Part shown: one piece after another, positions 11,601 to 23,200 of the stretch
Numbering within the stretch: the stretch's first letter is position 1
Layout: each line of letters starts with the position of its first letter
Notes under the pieces: generated by a model
What the model was told of the DNA's origin: nothing
The model's database searches: none
What the model saw: the letters and a program-made list of their open reading frames with translations, nothing else
Translations under genes and position numbers: made by a program
Assembly (NCBI GenBank): GCA_025602905.1
Contig: JAHLKI010000016.1
Location: 62,001-126,000 of the forward strand
Length of the DNA: 64,000 nucleotides
Source of the DNA: Phlyctochytrium arcticum
Taxonomy: Eukaryota > Chytridiomycota > Chytridiomycetes > Chytridiales > Chytridiaceae
Reading direction: 5' to 3'

Positions 11601-12708
11601 TGTTCCAATTCGATATTGTGTGCCTTACAAGTGTTCCAGTCTAGGACAGAAATTAAAAATCAACATCAAATATCAAACTGTAACTATCGTGCTCCTGTTC
11701 CTTACCGTTGAATCTTCCTGTTCCGTAAAATGGTGCCTTTCGGTCCAACCTAGAAGAAGCATTAGTTCGGCAAAGTTACATCCAAAAAACTCATCGAGAA
11801 CCTCGCCAGTGTCCCACTCAAGATACTCAAACGTTCTCCAGAATCATTGCCGACCACTCGAACGTCGATCCCCACACGAGCCTGCTCGGGTGCAAGGGGA
11901 ATCTCGACGATCTGGAGTACAATCAGATGTTACTTATTAGCAAGGAACCAGGTAACGTTAGACGGGAGGCTGACCTTCATATATTTCACTTTGGAAACAT
12001 CAAACTGGAAAAACCTGCATTGCAACCTTAGTATCGGCGAAGCTCGTAGTGTGGGTTAAATGATGTACCCAAAGTCATGTACTAATGACATCGGGAAGAT
12101 TAGAGACATTGCATCCCGCAATTTGTGTCGGAAATACCTGGATCGCGGTAGATTGGAATGAGCTGAATCTCTTCTTTCGACTCGTTGAGTATAGCTTCTG
12201 CAAGTATTGGGCCTGGTTGTACCACATGGCGATTGGTCAAAACAATCTGTTGCCATGTTTCAGTAACAGTTAATGTGGTCCATCTATCACAGTGCGCACT
12301 CCTCTGGTCTTATCAACAATAAAGCCGCTAGCTTGTGATGCCCTTTGATGTTCCGTATCTTGAGAATGATTGTATCAGGCATTGTTTACGTAGTTGAACA
12401 AGGGCTTCAGACTACATACCAAAGTTTCGGACGCTAATGAAGCGTATGCTGACTATTGCAGGAATGACATGCTTCAATGTTTCTTCCCATTGCGAGCTGT
12501 TGGCGTTGTGGCGAGAGTTATAAAGGTCTGAAAGTTGGTCCGGAGCGGGACCGGCAGTCGACTATATCAACATTGCAAAGTCAATATCGAGCAGAACAAA
12601 GTGAGCCATGCCAACAGCCAGCTTTCCCACCTCGTCGTCATCACCAGGCCGTCCCGCAAACCCGGCCTCCCCGGTCAACTCATCTTGGATATCGGTGACA
12701 GTATCCAT
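8679..12708 (-). CDS. NMA111: Pro-apoptotic HtrA-like serine protease, NMA111 family
   Basis: Nineteen exons. Clear ones are 12420-12561, 12300-12358, 12138-12246, 12069-12081, 11975-12014, 11802-11911, 11706-11749, 11629-11640, 11543-11575, 11429-11485, 11254-11371, 11100-11201, 11005-11044, 9446-10939, 9274-9379, 9168-9212, 9040-9116 and 8679-8981; exon 1 starts at 12708 and ends near 12631 or 12616. The catalytic triad is intact: His in TNRHVV, Asp in VHDFGFF, Ser in [11 protein letters not shown] modules and a second protease-like domain lacking an evident triad follow ([15 protein letters not shown]), ending in a Gln-rich tail. Known role: nuclear quality-control and apoptosis protease of about 1000 residues. 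All internal phases close. Introns are 50-70 nt and very dense in the 5' half. Confidence 0.92.
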
Positions 12709-12968
12709 CAAATCCACTCTTCACGCGTAAATTCTCGGTCTTTGCTGAGAGGATCTTCGGCTATAGTTTCCGTCCGATCTCTACTGGAAGCTACTCTAAT
12801 TGGAAACGCTCCAGATGGGCTGGAGGTTGGGATTGGGGGCTGATACTCGAAACTGGAGCAAGAGTGTTTCAGGTAATTTGGGTGATTCGACACAGATCGT
12901 TGTGGGAACACAGCGAGGTATGTGGCACAGCCCAAATGCCATGAATGTACGGCGTCCAACTCGTCCAA
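12709..12968 (-). other. Upstream open frame overlapping the NMA111 start
   Basis: An 86-codon frame ends in a TGA that overlaps the NMA111 ATG (TGATG). Its last part reads like protein (PPIPTSSPSGAFPIRV). It may be a translated upstream ORF, or the downstream end of the neighbouring relic region. No family recognised. Confidence 0.3.
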
Positions 12969-13032
12969 TCAATTATTGAATACAACCGTACAAGCTATAC
13001 TACACAATCTAATCTGAATAATTCATCGCTGT

Positions 13033-14027
13033 TCAAGGACCCTGCCCACAGCTCCTTCCGCCATTCCCATCCCTGCCAGTGTTGTAGGGGCGTGTCGCTA
13101 GTTGAACTCTCAATTTCTGAAAAAGGGTGGTGGTCGCTAGCCTCGAGCTCATAAAGGTGAAAATGTAGAGGATGTTCATGGCGGTGTTGAAGTCACGGTT
13201 CATGATCCGACCGCCACAAACATCTCTACAAACACTCAATGCCCACCAGCGCCGCCGACCACCAAAAAACCTGTGACAGCGGTGACAGACCCGGCTGGTG
13301 TTATATTCGCCAATAAGTCGGAGCTGCAGAGCTCGACGTGACAGTTGTTTTCGTAACTGTTTGACGGGTCCAATCCGGTGGTCACGGCTGTTGTGGGTGA
13401 AAAGGGCAGCCCTCCAGAGCGACAACGCTTGTGGTCAAAAGGTGCCAGCATCGTATTCCACGCCATTTGCGTCCGAATATAGCCGTTGAACCTTGACCGA
13501 CGGTGTTGGGGGTGAAAGTAGTGATCGAGGATCAGAATGAGGTGTGGGAGGAGGGCACGCCAGTATTTGTTAAAGACGCACGTAGTTCAGCTGTCCAACT
13601 CGCGTATTCCTATGCGCCGGACAAGATGCGTGACAATGTGCCGGCGGATTCCGTCTGCGTGAATGGTCGCCGCGTATTGAAGAGCATTTGTGATCAAAAG
13701 GCGTGAAGCCCATGGCAAGTCGGTCGGACGAACCGTACTATTTTGGGTGAAAAGCGTCCTCAATCGCTCGTCGTCAAACATGGCCGTCTCGACGTCAGGA
13801 CTGTTGGAACCAGCGGTTGACACGGCTTGGTAGCACTTGATGATGAGTGCCTCCAGATCGGCTGTTGAGTCGAACGGTAATCGCTTTTGGGGGCTGCTCG
13901 TCATTTCCGCCAACGCAAACATTGAGAAGAAATGATGACCTCCAAAGAGGATTTGGTTTTGCTGTCCGCACTGCTGAGGGGTGTGATGGCCTGCATTCTC
14001 CCCAAAAATTGCTTGGAGGGCTGTCAA
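13033..14027 (-). pseudogene. Fanzor nuclease relic (eukaryotic TnpB/OMEGA family)
   Basis: The C-terminal frame (13033-13425 and upstream) holds GEYNTSRVCHRCHRFF, then a Cys-x3-Cys knuckle, then MNRDFNTAMNIL. This is the zinc ribbon plus RuvC-III block typical of Fanzor and viral TnpB homologues, with the catalytic Asp kept. Just before it, a different frame carries RRSRFNGYIRTQMAWNTML, like the helix preceding RuvC-II. The first part (13587-14027) is an open frame ending DGIRRHIVTHLVRRI, resembling the N-terminal recognition region. An in-frame TGA at 13435-13437, frame changes and no room for a full RuvC-I/II core show internal deletion and decay. Known family: RNA-guided DNA endonucleases linked to transposons. 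Inactive here. Confidence 0.72.
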
Positions 14028-14064
14028 AAAGTGAGATTTTAGCCTATTTCGCCTATATTCCGAA

Positions 14065-14125
14065 GTGTATCTCGCGATGTTCGCGTGTAGCTATGGGATT
14101 GGCAGTTTGGCAAATGAATTTCGTG
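14065..14125 (-). repeat. Dispersed ~60-bp repeat, copy 2
   Basis: Minus-strand reading KFICQTANPIATR matches copies 1 and 3. The splice-donor-like end is mutated (GAG|ATACAC). It lies just upstream of the Fanzor relic. Confidence 0.6.
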
Positions 14126-14469
14126 GATAGTATCCAGATTGAACTCGGGTTTCGCTTGCGATTGCTGGAGGAGGAACCTTGGTCCTGGCCGGTTGTTGAC
14201 GATGACTGACCGGGCTTGATACGTTGCGCGGTCGGCTTCCACGGTCTCTTGGAGAACACTGAAAGAACAACTCAACTTTAGTGATTGCAAATGAGCAGGA
14301 ACCACAAAAAATCCTTACGTCTGAGACCATACAGGCTGGTCAATTCTCTGGTAATTTTTGGCCAAAATCGCTTTCTTTCTTTGTCCGCCGCTGACATTTC
14401 CGACGTAATTCCACGCTACGATGCCAACGATGTGGTATACTATAGCGTTTGTCCCGGGTGGTGATGGAC

Positions 14470-14530
14470 GTGTACCTCATGAGGATCGCGTGTAGTTATG
14501 GGATAGGCAGTTTGTAGAATGAATTTTGCG
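14470..14530 (-). repeat. Dispersed ~60-bp repeat, copy 3
   Basis: Minus-strand reading KFILQTAYPITTRDPHE, ending at GAG|GTACACG. It is about 405 bp from copy 2 in the same orientation, suggesting a partial tandem duplication. Confidence 0.65.
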
Positions 14531-14699
14531 AGGTGAGCTGGAAATGTGGGAAGACCAGTCTTCTGGAGTGCGTTGACGCTTTGATATTGACGGGGAGAGC
14601 TTGCAGGGAACAGGTGTTGTGGGGGGAAAGACCTGCGATATCTCAAAATAGTTTGGAAGGACCTGTCAAAATCTTTTTTCTCGCACTCAATACGAGTGG

Positions 14700-15253
14700 G
14701 CGGATCTCATTGTGGACGAAGCGCAAGAGATTCCCCCATCAATCGCATCCCCAGTGCAACATTCGTCTTCTTCGTGTGCTCGGATCCCGCTACCGCTGCC
14801 AACATCCACCGTGCTCCTGCTCCCGAGACTATGACTGACAGGTAGGCCACTGCTGGGGACCTTCTTCCGATTTTGAACGCCAACGGCAACATGAAGACGA
14901 CGAAAGCCGTCTCTTGAGCTCTGTCTTAGAATTGGTCTTCCCTATGTCGAAAGATCTTGTCTCTGCTCCTTTTGTTAAGATCATTTTCCCGTCAACCCCT
15001 CTCTCTCACACCCACGCGTCAGTCGACTCCAGTAATGCTTCAAGATGACAAAGTCCGAGCTTCGGTTCTTGTTGGCGGTAGTCTCTTGTCCGCCTTCATT
15101 TTCCTCATCTTCCTGCCTTCTTCTCACTGATTCCTCGCGAGAGTCTCTCGCTCTGATCTTGTCGGCCAGCTGCGACAGTTTCGGCCGTCTCTGTGTTCCT
15201 TTCTGTGTAACTTTGCCATCCGTGGTTTCGAACGTTTTATATACATAAATCAA
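14700..15253 (-). pseudogene. Possible older Fanzor N-terminal remnants
   Basis: A charged frame (14981-15253) with basic clusters (RRPKLSQLADKIRARDSR) looks like a nuclear protein N-terminus. A second frame (14707-14892) contains SVIVSGAGARWMLAAV, which could be a degenerate RuvC-I (normally x-DPG-x-R). A similar but weaker string, SVIVNNRPGPRFLL, lies near 14.2 kb. The link rests on position and weak resemblance only. Confidence 0.25.
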
Positions 15254-15674
15254 AGCATTATTTACAGTACAGGGATGGCAGCAACGTACTAGGGGAATGG
15301 GAAGGGTATAACTGCTGCATCAGGCGAGTCAAGTGGAGGAGGCTAGCGCGCGGCGGGTAGATCCAATTGTCGCAGGACAGAGGTTGATCCTCGAACGTAA
15401 GTGCATTAGCTGTCAAAGTGGCAGATGAGATATGGTCTCAAACGCGGCCGGATGCGAGGATCCAATGGTGAAGGTGTGCCAAAGTCTAGGGCATAAGTGA
15501 GTTATTCAAGATGTGGATCCGGAACCTCATCCGCCTCTGCTTGACGCGAAATAGTTGAATCTTCCACCGCAACTCCCAGATGGTCGTCCCGGTCCTCGCC
15601 ATCTGCACAAAGATTCGTTCATTGGTCATCGACTTTCACTTTAGCCGAACAAGGAAAAACAAGGCTGATCCTGA
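15254..15674. other. Intergenic, nothing recognised
   Basis: 3' flank of the TMEM42-like gene. No open frame or RNA feature that I can support. Confidence 0.4.
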
Positions 15675-16187
15675 TCAGTCTGATTTACCATGTTGTTCCC
15701 TCAATGGTCGAGTTTCATCGTCAGACGCAGAACTAGAGATGGTCGTTGATTCCGATGGTTGCGTTTTCGTGATAAGGAACATGCCGAAAATGACAACTGC
15801 AGCTCCGGCCCACCACATTGGCTTGAGCATTGCGAGATCTTGAAACAAATAGTATCCTGCCACGGCCTGTTGATCATATCAATGTTAGTAGGTAGGTAGT
15901 AATGGAGAGAAAAAAAATGGTAGATATCATACAGAAAATGCCATGTTGGCCGCGTTATTGATGATGATGATCTGAACAGATGACGGGGCCATACTAAGTC
16001 CCTTGGTGAATAGGTACCACATGATCCCGTTGGAAAGGAAGATGAGGGAGATGAAGAGGACGCGCCGTGGTCCAGTAATGGTCTGATCGCCCGAACTTGG
16101 CGTTGTTGCCAGCTTGGAGAACACCGATGCCAACGAGGCGGCTATGCCAGAGCCGGCCGCATAGGTAAACTGACGGGCAATAGACAT
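15675..16187 (-). CDS. TMEM42/EamA-like small membrane transporter
   Basis: Two exons (15933-16187, 15675-15866; phase 0) give 148 residues. Four to five hydrophobic helices match the half-size EamA-type TMEM42 family: FTYAAGSGIAASLASVFSKL, VLFISLIFLSNGIMWYLF, SVQIIIINNAANMAFSAV and WWAGAAVVIFGMFLI. The tail is Ser/Asp-rich and cytosolic in character. Substrate is unknown for the family. The start is the only ATG before the first helix. The gene is divergent from the uridine kinase gene with under 200 bp between start codons. Confidence 0.78.
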
Positions 16188-16372
16188 TTCCTTAGTCTGT
16201 TGCTGCAAGATTTCAAAAAGAATTTCAAGAATTTGGAGACAATTGACCTGACCTCACGAACCCTGGCCCGGCGGCACAGCCATGTAAACAGCCCAAAGTT
16301 CCGTTCGCAAAATCGAGCTTTGGCGAAATGGAAACTTGGTGGAAATCCTGGATATCCTTCTGGTCTGACTTT
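16188..16372. promoter_or_regulatory. Divergent promoter, TMEM42-like / uridine kinase
   Basis: Short gap between two head-to-head start codons. No clear TATA element seen. Confidence 0.4.
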
Positions 16373-17736
16373 ATGGTTTCTGTTTTTGGACGCCTGCTAC
16401 ATAGTCTGCGGCATCGTGCGCCATCTTCTGAAACGTCCGAGAGCTCCGACGACGGAAACGCTAGTGATATGGACGACCAGCAGTACCGTAAGTAACCGCT
16501 TTTTTCATAGTGTGCAAAAACCTTTGAATTGACAAGATATGCCTTCTCCAATCCATTACTCTCAATGGAAAAAGTCAAACCCTCAGCAATTACCAATTCC
16601 TCATCATTGTCCTCGCTCAATGAGCCTCCACTCTCTGTTACTCAATCCGGAACAGGCCTCCATACGCCTAATGGCACCTTGAAGACCCCGTTCCTCATCG
16701 GAGTAGCAGGAGGTGGATCTTCAGGAAAGAAGACAGTATGCGAAATGATTATGCGCGCACTGCTGGAACAGGATGAACGGGCCGGGGTCAAAGTGGTCAT
16801 CATACGGTGAGAGCGCTAAATTTTCGACGCCTGAACGGCAAGGACTCATTAGACTGTTGCTCGTAACCAGGATGGAAGATTTTTACCGTCAGCCTGCAGA
16901 GGAGGAGATGGAAAGCGTCAAGTCTGGAGAATACAACTTTGGTGGGATCCAAGTTTTGGATAATGATCTCAGGAGGAACTAATGAAGCGTATTTCAGATC
17001 ATCCTTCAAGTGTAGATTTCCGTCTCATGGAGCGGTGCCTAGAGGATATTCTCAACGGTCGGCCAACAGAAGTCCCACAGTACGATTTCAAGCGACACAT
17101 ACGGTAAGGAGTACTTCTTGCTTTCCCATGCGCGAGTATGCTTTGTTTATACTGTGAGCAGGTTGCCCGAAACCGTGCACATTGAACGGCCTGATGTGGT
17201 TATATTCTCTGGAATTTACATGCTTTACAAAAAGCGGGTTCGGGAAGCTTTAAACCTGAAGGTAGTTACCGTACTATTTGTCTTCATTAGAGGGTTATGA
17301 TCTCAAAGTAGGAACAATAGGTATTTGTGGATGTGGACAGTGATACCCGATTGGCACGTCAAGTTGTTCGGGACACCGAAGAGCGGTACAACAAGGAACT
17401 CGAAAGCGTGCTGCAGTACTATATCAAATACGTTAAGCCTTCTTTCGAGGATTTTATCTTACCGGTATGATTGGTCTAGACCTGGATTTCCTTAACCCTC
17501 TTCTAATGCGGACATTTATACAGTCCAAAAAGTTTGCGGATGTCATTATTCCCCGAGGTCACGAGAACACCGTCGCAATCAACTTGCTCACGCAGCACAT
17601 TAGTGATATCCTCCGTGAACGCGCTCACGAAGCTCGTCAGGCGGTCGTAGAAGCCGGCTTGGATGTGAGAACTCTTTCAACAACTCTGGCGGCACAGGTG
17701 GTGGAAAACGAAAAGTTTGGTTCGTTGCCACAGTAG
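16373..17736 (+). CDS. URK1: Uridine/cytidine kinase
   Basis: Exons 16373-16487, 16587-16806, 16871-16941, 16998-17103, 17162-17261, 17321-17464 and 17524-17736 join in frame. Product phosphorylates uridine or cytidine in pyrimidine salvage. P-loop GVAGGGSSGKKTVCE, RMEDFYRQ, PQYDFKRH and VFVDVDSDTRLARQVVRD (lid) are all in family order, as is IIPRGHEN near the end. Oddity: the P-loop reads GKK-T where the family has GK-T/S-T/S. The first intron is the least certain; translation could instead start at 16565 with no upstream exon. The N-terminal extension is Ser/Asp-rich. Confidence 0.88.
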
Positions 17737-17956
17737 GATTTTTGGATTATATAGATGTCGCTGCGAGCGCAAAAGAAAAATCACAGGACTGGCCTCATTT
17801 TTGTTCAGTGTACAAATCGAAAAACATTTTATTGTGACATTAGACCACATCTTAGACAAAATCGCACGTAATAATTCTTAAAAGAAATGATGATTGTAGT
17901 GAATGTGCTGTTGTGACATAGCCAATATTTAATGGATGCTTGCACTATGGGCTTGC

Positions 17957-19916
17957 CTACAGAATGAGTCCAGAGTCTACCACATTTGGTCTAGACAAAG
18001 GTTGAACAGGGACTTCAGGGATGGGGACTTCAGGGATGGGATCTTCTGCCATGTAGTCAGGCTCTACTACATTTGGTGGAGCGGAAAAAATTTCAGGAAC
18101 CTCCGGTCCAGTTTCCGAACTCAAGTCCGGTATGTTCATCGAATCTCCTCCGAGGTATTCAGGCTCCTCTGGCTGAAGCTCCCTGATTGTCGCTTTCGGT
18201 ACGGGTGGAGGGGGCATACTCCAGTCAAACGAACCCTCAGGTTCCAAATCTTTGGACCAACCGATAAATAACCGTTCGTCGAGCGCCCGACGTTCAACAT
18301 CCGCCATAATCTTTGAGTTTTCGTTCCAGCACCACCAATCTCCTGATTCCTTATCGGGTTCGGGGACAGGTTCCTGAGATGCAAAATCGTATTTACTGGT
18401 AGTCGAGGCTTCTTTCGAGAGAATGGGTGGAGGAGGATCACCCCAAGCAAGTTCGGGGGCTGTATTATTTCCGTAGTCAGGTTGTGGGTAAGTCGGAAAG
18501 TTGCCAAATTCATCGCGCTCGTCATCAGACGCTTCCACGGGAAGATCATCATCGTCGTCAAATTCCAGCGCGTCGTTCGGTATATCAAACAATAAGCGGA
18601 CTTTGTTTGTTCCAATGTTGTACTCAAACCTCTCACTTGCTTCTGGCAAAGCCAAAACTTCCTTGAGATACTCTACGTATTTACAGATTTGCCGAACGCG
18701 GAGCAGTCCCCAAAATTGTGAAATATCCAAAATCCACTCTCCTTTACTCTTCCACACCGGCGGAGGTCGACCCTTTCCTGCTTCTTGAACCATAGAGTGG
18801 AACACGTTCCAGACTAGTGTTATCGCGCATTCCTGAAGTTCCTCCAGGATTTCTGAAGGAGAAAATTCTTCCTCAAAGAAAGGGAATGAGATGTCCTTGA
18901 CATGGGACCATGGGGTGTGTTCCATGGAAACGGGAAATTGCGAGAGTTCGTCATCGCGAACAAAGATGGCAACCTGAGAACAGTGTCCGAACTCATCGAG
19001 CTCCTCGCCAGCAAATGTGCCGACACCATCAAAGGTAACATTGTATCCGTACTGATTGGCAGCCTCCGTCGCCCTAAGTAAACAGACGAACGCGATCAGA
19101 ACATGTTACACCCCCCGTCTTTATAAACAAAAAAAGCATACCACTCCTGAAACTGAGCTCTTGTCCACTCAAAGCGATGATCCCAATGCCGGAAGCCCGC
19201 ATTCGATGTACCCCAATTCAAATCTGGAAACTTGACATTGAAATCCCCGTTCGGGGTCGAGACTACCATCACGCGAGGATGGTAAGTGCCCAATGTGGTG
19301 GACGGAAACTTGGCAAGGACATCAGCATCCAAGTGCTCAATGCTAAAACAAATCCGCATCAATATCTCGCTCGGGAATAGAAATTTTCTTGGACTTACAC
19401 TTCCACACTTGCAATCGCATCGTAACCCATCACCCGCGCATCGGCATCACCAACCGATCCTAGTGAACGTGTAAACAAACTAGTCTCTGGATTTCCGGGC
19501 TCAAAGCGTCAAGTGATTTCCCTACCTACGTACAACTCCAGATCCACACCAATTTCCCGCAAATACTGTCGATCATAATCACTTGGTGAGCAGCTGTCCC
19601 CCGCTTGTTTCACAACCTTAGGGTCAATATCAACTCCGGCTAGTTTTGTAAAGTTGGTGTCGTTCAACAAAATTTCGAGTAGAGCGCCCTCCCCACAACC
19701 CAAATCCAAAACCTAGAAACAAGTAAGCCGTGAGTTGAAAATCCGTTGACCCTTCACTGGGGAAGAAAAACTAACCGTCTTCACTCCATGTTCCTTCAAG
19801 ATCCGTGAGACAAGTGCTCGCCGTTGAATCCAGAGTGGAGGGTTGAACCTTGGTCCCAAATCGCACAAGTCTCCCGTCCTGGTTGCTCCGGGCTGTCCTG
19901 GCTTCTTTCGAAACAT
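17957..19916 (-). CDS. HEN1: HEN1-type small-RNA 2'-O-methyltransferase
   Basis: Five exons (19776-19916, 19526-19712, 19399-19459, 19142-19342, 17957-19073) give 568 residues with all phases closing. SAM-binding LDLGCGEG follows the first splice. The metal-binding EVIEH is rebuilt across the third intron, and HWDHRFEWTR completes the HEN1 signature. Known role: methylates the 3'-terminal ribose of small RNAs (siRNA or piRNA-like), protecting them. There is no dsRNA-binding domain, so it is of the short fungal/animal type. Residues after about 330 are acidic and Pro-rich, with a repeated IPEVP motif. Presence suggests the organism has RNA silencing. Confidence 0.92.
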
Positions 19917-20225
19917 TTCAACAGCTCTGCAGAGAGGTTTTGGGCCTTCGTGGGAGTCGTATTTTGACAGAATCCTTCCCTGCTTTTTGGAAACTTTGGC
20001 CAGTGCCGGTGGCTATGTTCTCTACTTGGCCGCACTCGACCAAATTGCCAGTGATACTGCGCACCTGCGCAATATGGTATAGTTTCCCACAGTCAGTTTA
20101 TTCGTGTGTGCGGGGGAATTCAGCAAAGAATTGATAGAAAGTATATTATTGTGAAAATCTCGCGGGTACGTGTATCTTTTGTGACAATCAGACGGCACAG
20201 AAGTCCAAAGCAGAAACAGCTAGCT

Positions 20226-23200
20226 TTACAAAACAGAAGGTAATCTTCGAGTCGCACTACCGTGCCCCTCCATCGCTGGAACTTTGATCCACTTGTCTGC
20301 AACATCACATATGAGATTGACTATCGCTATAAAAGATGCAGAACAACTCGTACCTGGAACCATTAAGAAATTTTGATCCATAGCTTTCCGAAAGCGATCC
20401 CGGTACTGCTCGGGTGGCAGGACCGTCACGTCCTTTCCGCCCGTCCCTCCCCGAAGTGCGGCGCCCAACGCAGCATTCAGAGTCGTTTTAGCCCGCGTCT
20501 CCAAAATCTTGTACCACGTGTAGGGACCAATGAAGTCCACGATACCAACCACCAACTCCTTCTTCTCGTCATTGACGCCCACAAGAAGTGAGTAGTCCAT
20601 AACGTTCGCGTCACATAGAAACTGGGTATCGTTCCAGACTGATTCCAGGATGATTTTTTTGGAGTGGGCGTGTAATCGAAGAAGTTGTTTGTATCGCCCG
20701 TCGACCCAGTCGCCATCCCACATAACATCGTTATCCTTGTTCTTCTGACTAACTGTATGACGATCAGGAACACCTTTCAGATCGAAACGCTAATGACCGG
20801 GTGTTTATTAGGCAGCAGCAGCAGTAAGATCGCAGCAGTGATGACTTACCCGCGAGATTTTCACCCCGGCAAAGAGATGTTCCATAATAAGCACGTCTAA
20901 TCGCATAATTTGACCCGTTTCTGCATTCTTGTATTTGATGGTATAAAATCCAAAGATTTTTACAAGAATTGTAGGGTTCTAAGCTCACGAATTAAAAACT
21001 CAAAACTTTTGGGCGCTTAGAACTTGAAAAAATATTACCTTGTCAGAATTATTGACATACTCAAAGTACGCCGGTGCAAAACGCATGAGCGCAGACTTTT
21101 CCTGATTTGACCACTTTGACGCGAGCTGTTTCATTACTAGCTGGTCATCTACAGAAACAGAACATTAGTCGAAAACAACGCTTTGCTCGAAACCTGTGAT
21201 TCTTACCATGGGTTTTGAAAAATCCTGCCTTGGATTTCCCACCACTCGCGTCCCATCCTCTACAGCGCATGAGTGACCGAACATAATTCCCGCTCATTCC
21301 ACATTTTCGTCGCAGTGCGTCGAAATCTCGGGCATAGAAAACTGTGCATGAGAATTTATGTTTCCCACGGCGAAGCTCTGAAGAGGCAAAATGAGAATCA
21401 TTAACGTAACAAGCTTGGCATGTTCCTTACTGTGTTTGATATGCTGTCCCGAACTCGTGACAGCGGGATCATGTGAAAAAACCTTGACTTTGACTTGACA
21501 CCCTCCGCCTACATCCGACCACTGCGGGGGACCTGCTGTTTCGGGTGACGCTGTATCACTCGCCAGTGCTATCTGCGGGGATTGCCGTCTAAGGTGTTGA
21601 AGGTATTCCTTGGAGCTGATTGAATAATCAAAATATCAGATAGAGTCTTGCAATGGCGTGATGGGACAGCAGAATTTACCTTAGCGCAAAAGCAATAATT
21701 GATGACGGTTCCATTTCTCGTATAATAACAAACGTATTTGGGTATATATGGCCGTACTTTCCCAATGTTGCTGCTGTTGCTTGCAGGCTGGTTTGAACAA
21801 GTAGTTCAGCGTATGTCCTCAGACAGAGGGTTTGACTTCTTGAACCCACCTGAAGTATTCTGGGAGGCACCACTCTGGGCATACTGCCACGTCTGAGGCA
21901 TGAGTAGCCTTCCATTCATCCAATTCTTTGACAGTTGCCGTGATATTCGCTACCAGCGCCAATCGAATGTTGTTGATTCTTGACAGCCGCTCATATATAA
22001 GCTCTTGAATCAGTGCAGCCTCTTCTTCTTCATATCGCCCCAATAGCGCGTCCAACATTGTTTGGCACTCTTCTCCGGACGCCACCTTGGAGTTTGCCAG
22101 CGATTCGGCAGAACAAAATGATCCGGTCGCAAACGCGAGGCCTTCAATGTATTCTCGGACACTGACGTAGAATGATTTGATTTCCGCTAATGTCGTATCG
22201 CGCACGGTACCAGCCTGAAAGCCATATGCTTCCATCTCTTCATCCCCATCGCCTTGAATGTCATCCGCGAGCCGAGTCTGTTCCAGCAGCTCATTCAAGT
22301 AATATCCAGGATGAACTTGCACCCGGGGTACTCGCATTTCAAACAAGTCTATTCCATCATACTCAAAGACGACCATTTGCCCGTCCAGCCAAAACAATCT
22401 TCGCATGCCATCGCGTTTTGCTTCTCGCGCATGGGAACAGCTCAAGACTGAGGAATTTGGCACAAAACGGGGATGATAGTATAACAACTCCAAGTATTTC
22501 GCAAAGGAGACGTGCCACGTTCCAGAGGACATTGGTATCAGTGGAGTAGTGGCACAGCACGAGCGGCAGGCGGTATACATGTAGATCTGTCCGGGTTCGC
22601 GTGACAGTGCAGAATCTTCCATCGCCGCGGTAACTGTCTGAACGCTTACACTGATACGGCCATGACTATGGGTGTAGGTAATCACATGTTCTCCCATCGG
22701 TTTACCACACATTGTGTCGGGACAAACGCCGCGTGCCTTTGCACAGAGTAACGATACAAATTGCCCCAGTGTCCGGTCCTGATAATGATCACCTGACTTT
22801 TGGTAGTATTCGATGGTGAGTATCTCAGGTGGCCGACACGATAAATTAGACTTGGACGCATAGTACGAATAAGCAAAAGTCAAAGTCTGGTGCCGGATAA
22901 CTCCAGAAATGCTGTTATTGTTGGTCATCAAGTACCCCAATCCTGCCTTGGAGTCTACCGAAATGTGGGAAGTTCGGGAGCTCGTAGATTTGAAGGATGC
23001 CGCGCTGGTTGATCCACGTGGATTCGAGGCGATGCCCCAACTCCCAAATCTTGAATTGCTCCCACTTGCTCCGGCAGCACTCCCGCCCGCTGGAAATTCC
23101 ATGTCATCCGGGCCGTAGGAGCATCTCCGCCCATCTAATTCTGTATTGCCACACGAACCGGGTAGATGCAATACTCCCAGCTCCTCATCTCTAAGCCGTA

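Noticed and set aside
16225..16620. Minus-strand 131-codon frame starting MSEDNDEELVIAEG
   Set aside because: It is the antisense of the uridine kinase N-terminal exons and has no recognised domain.
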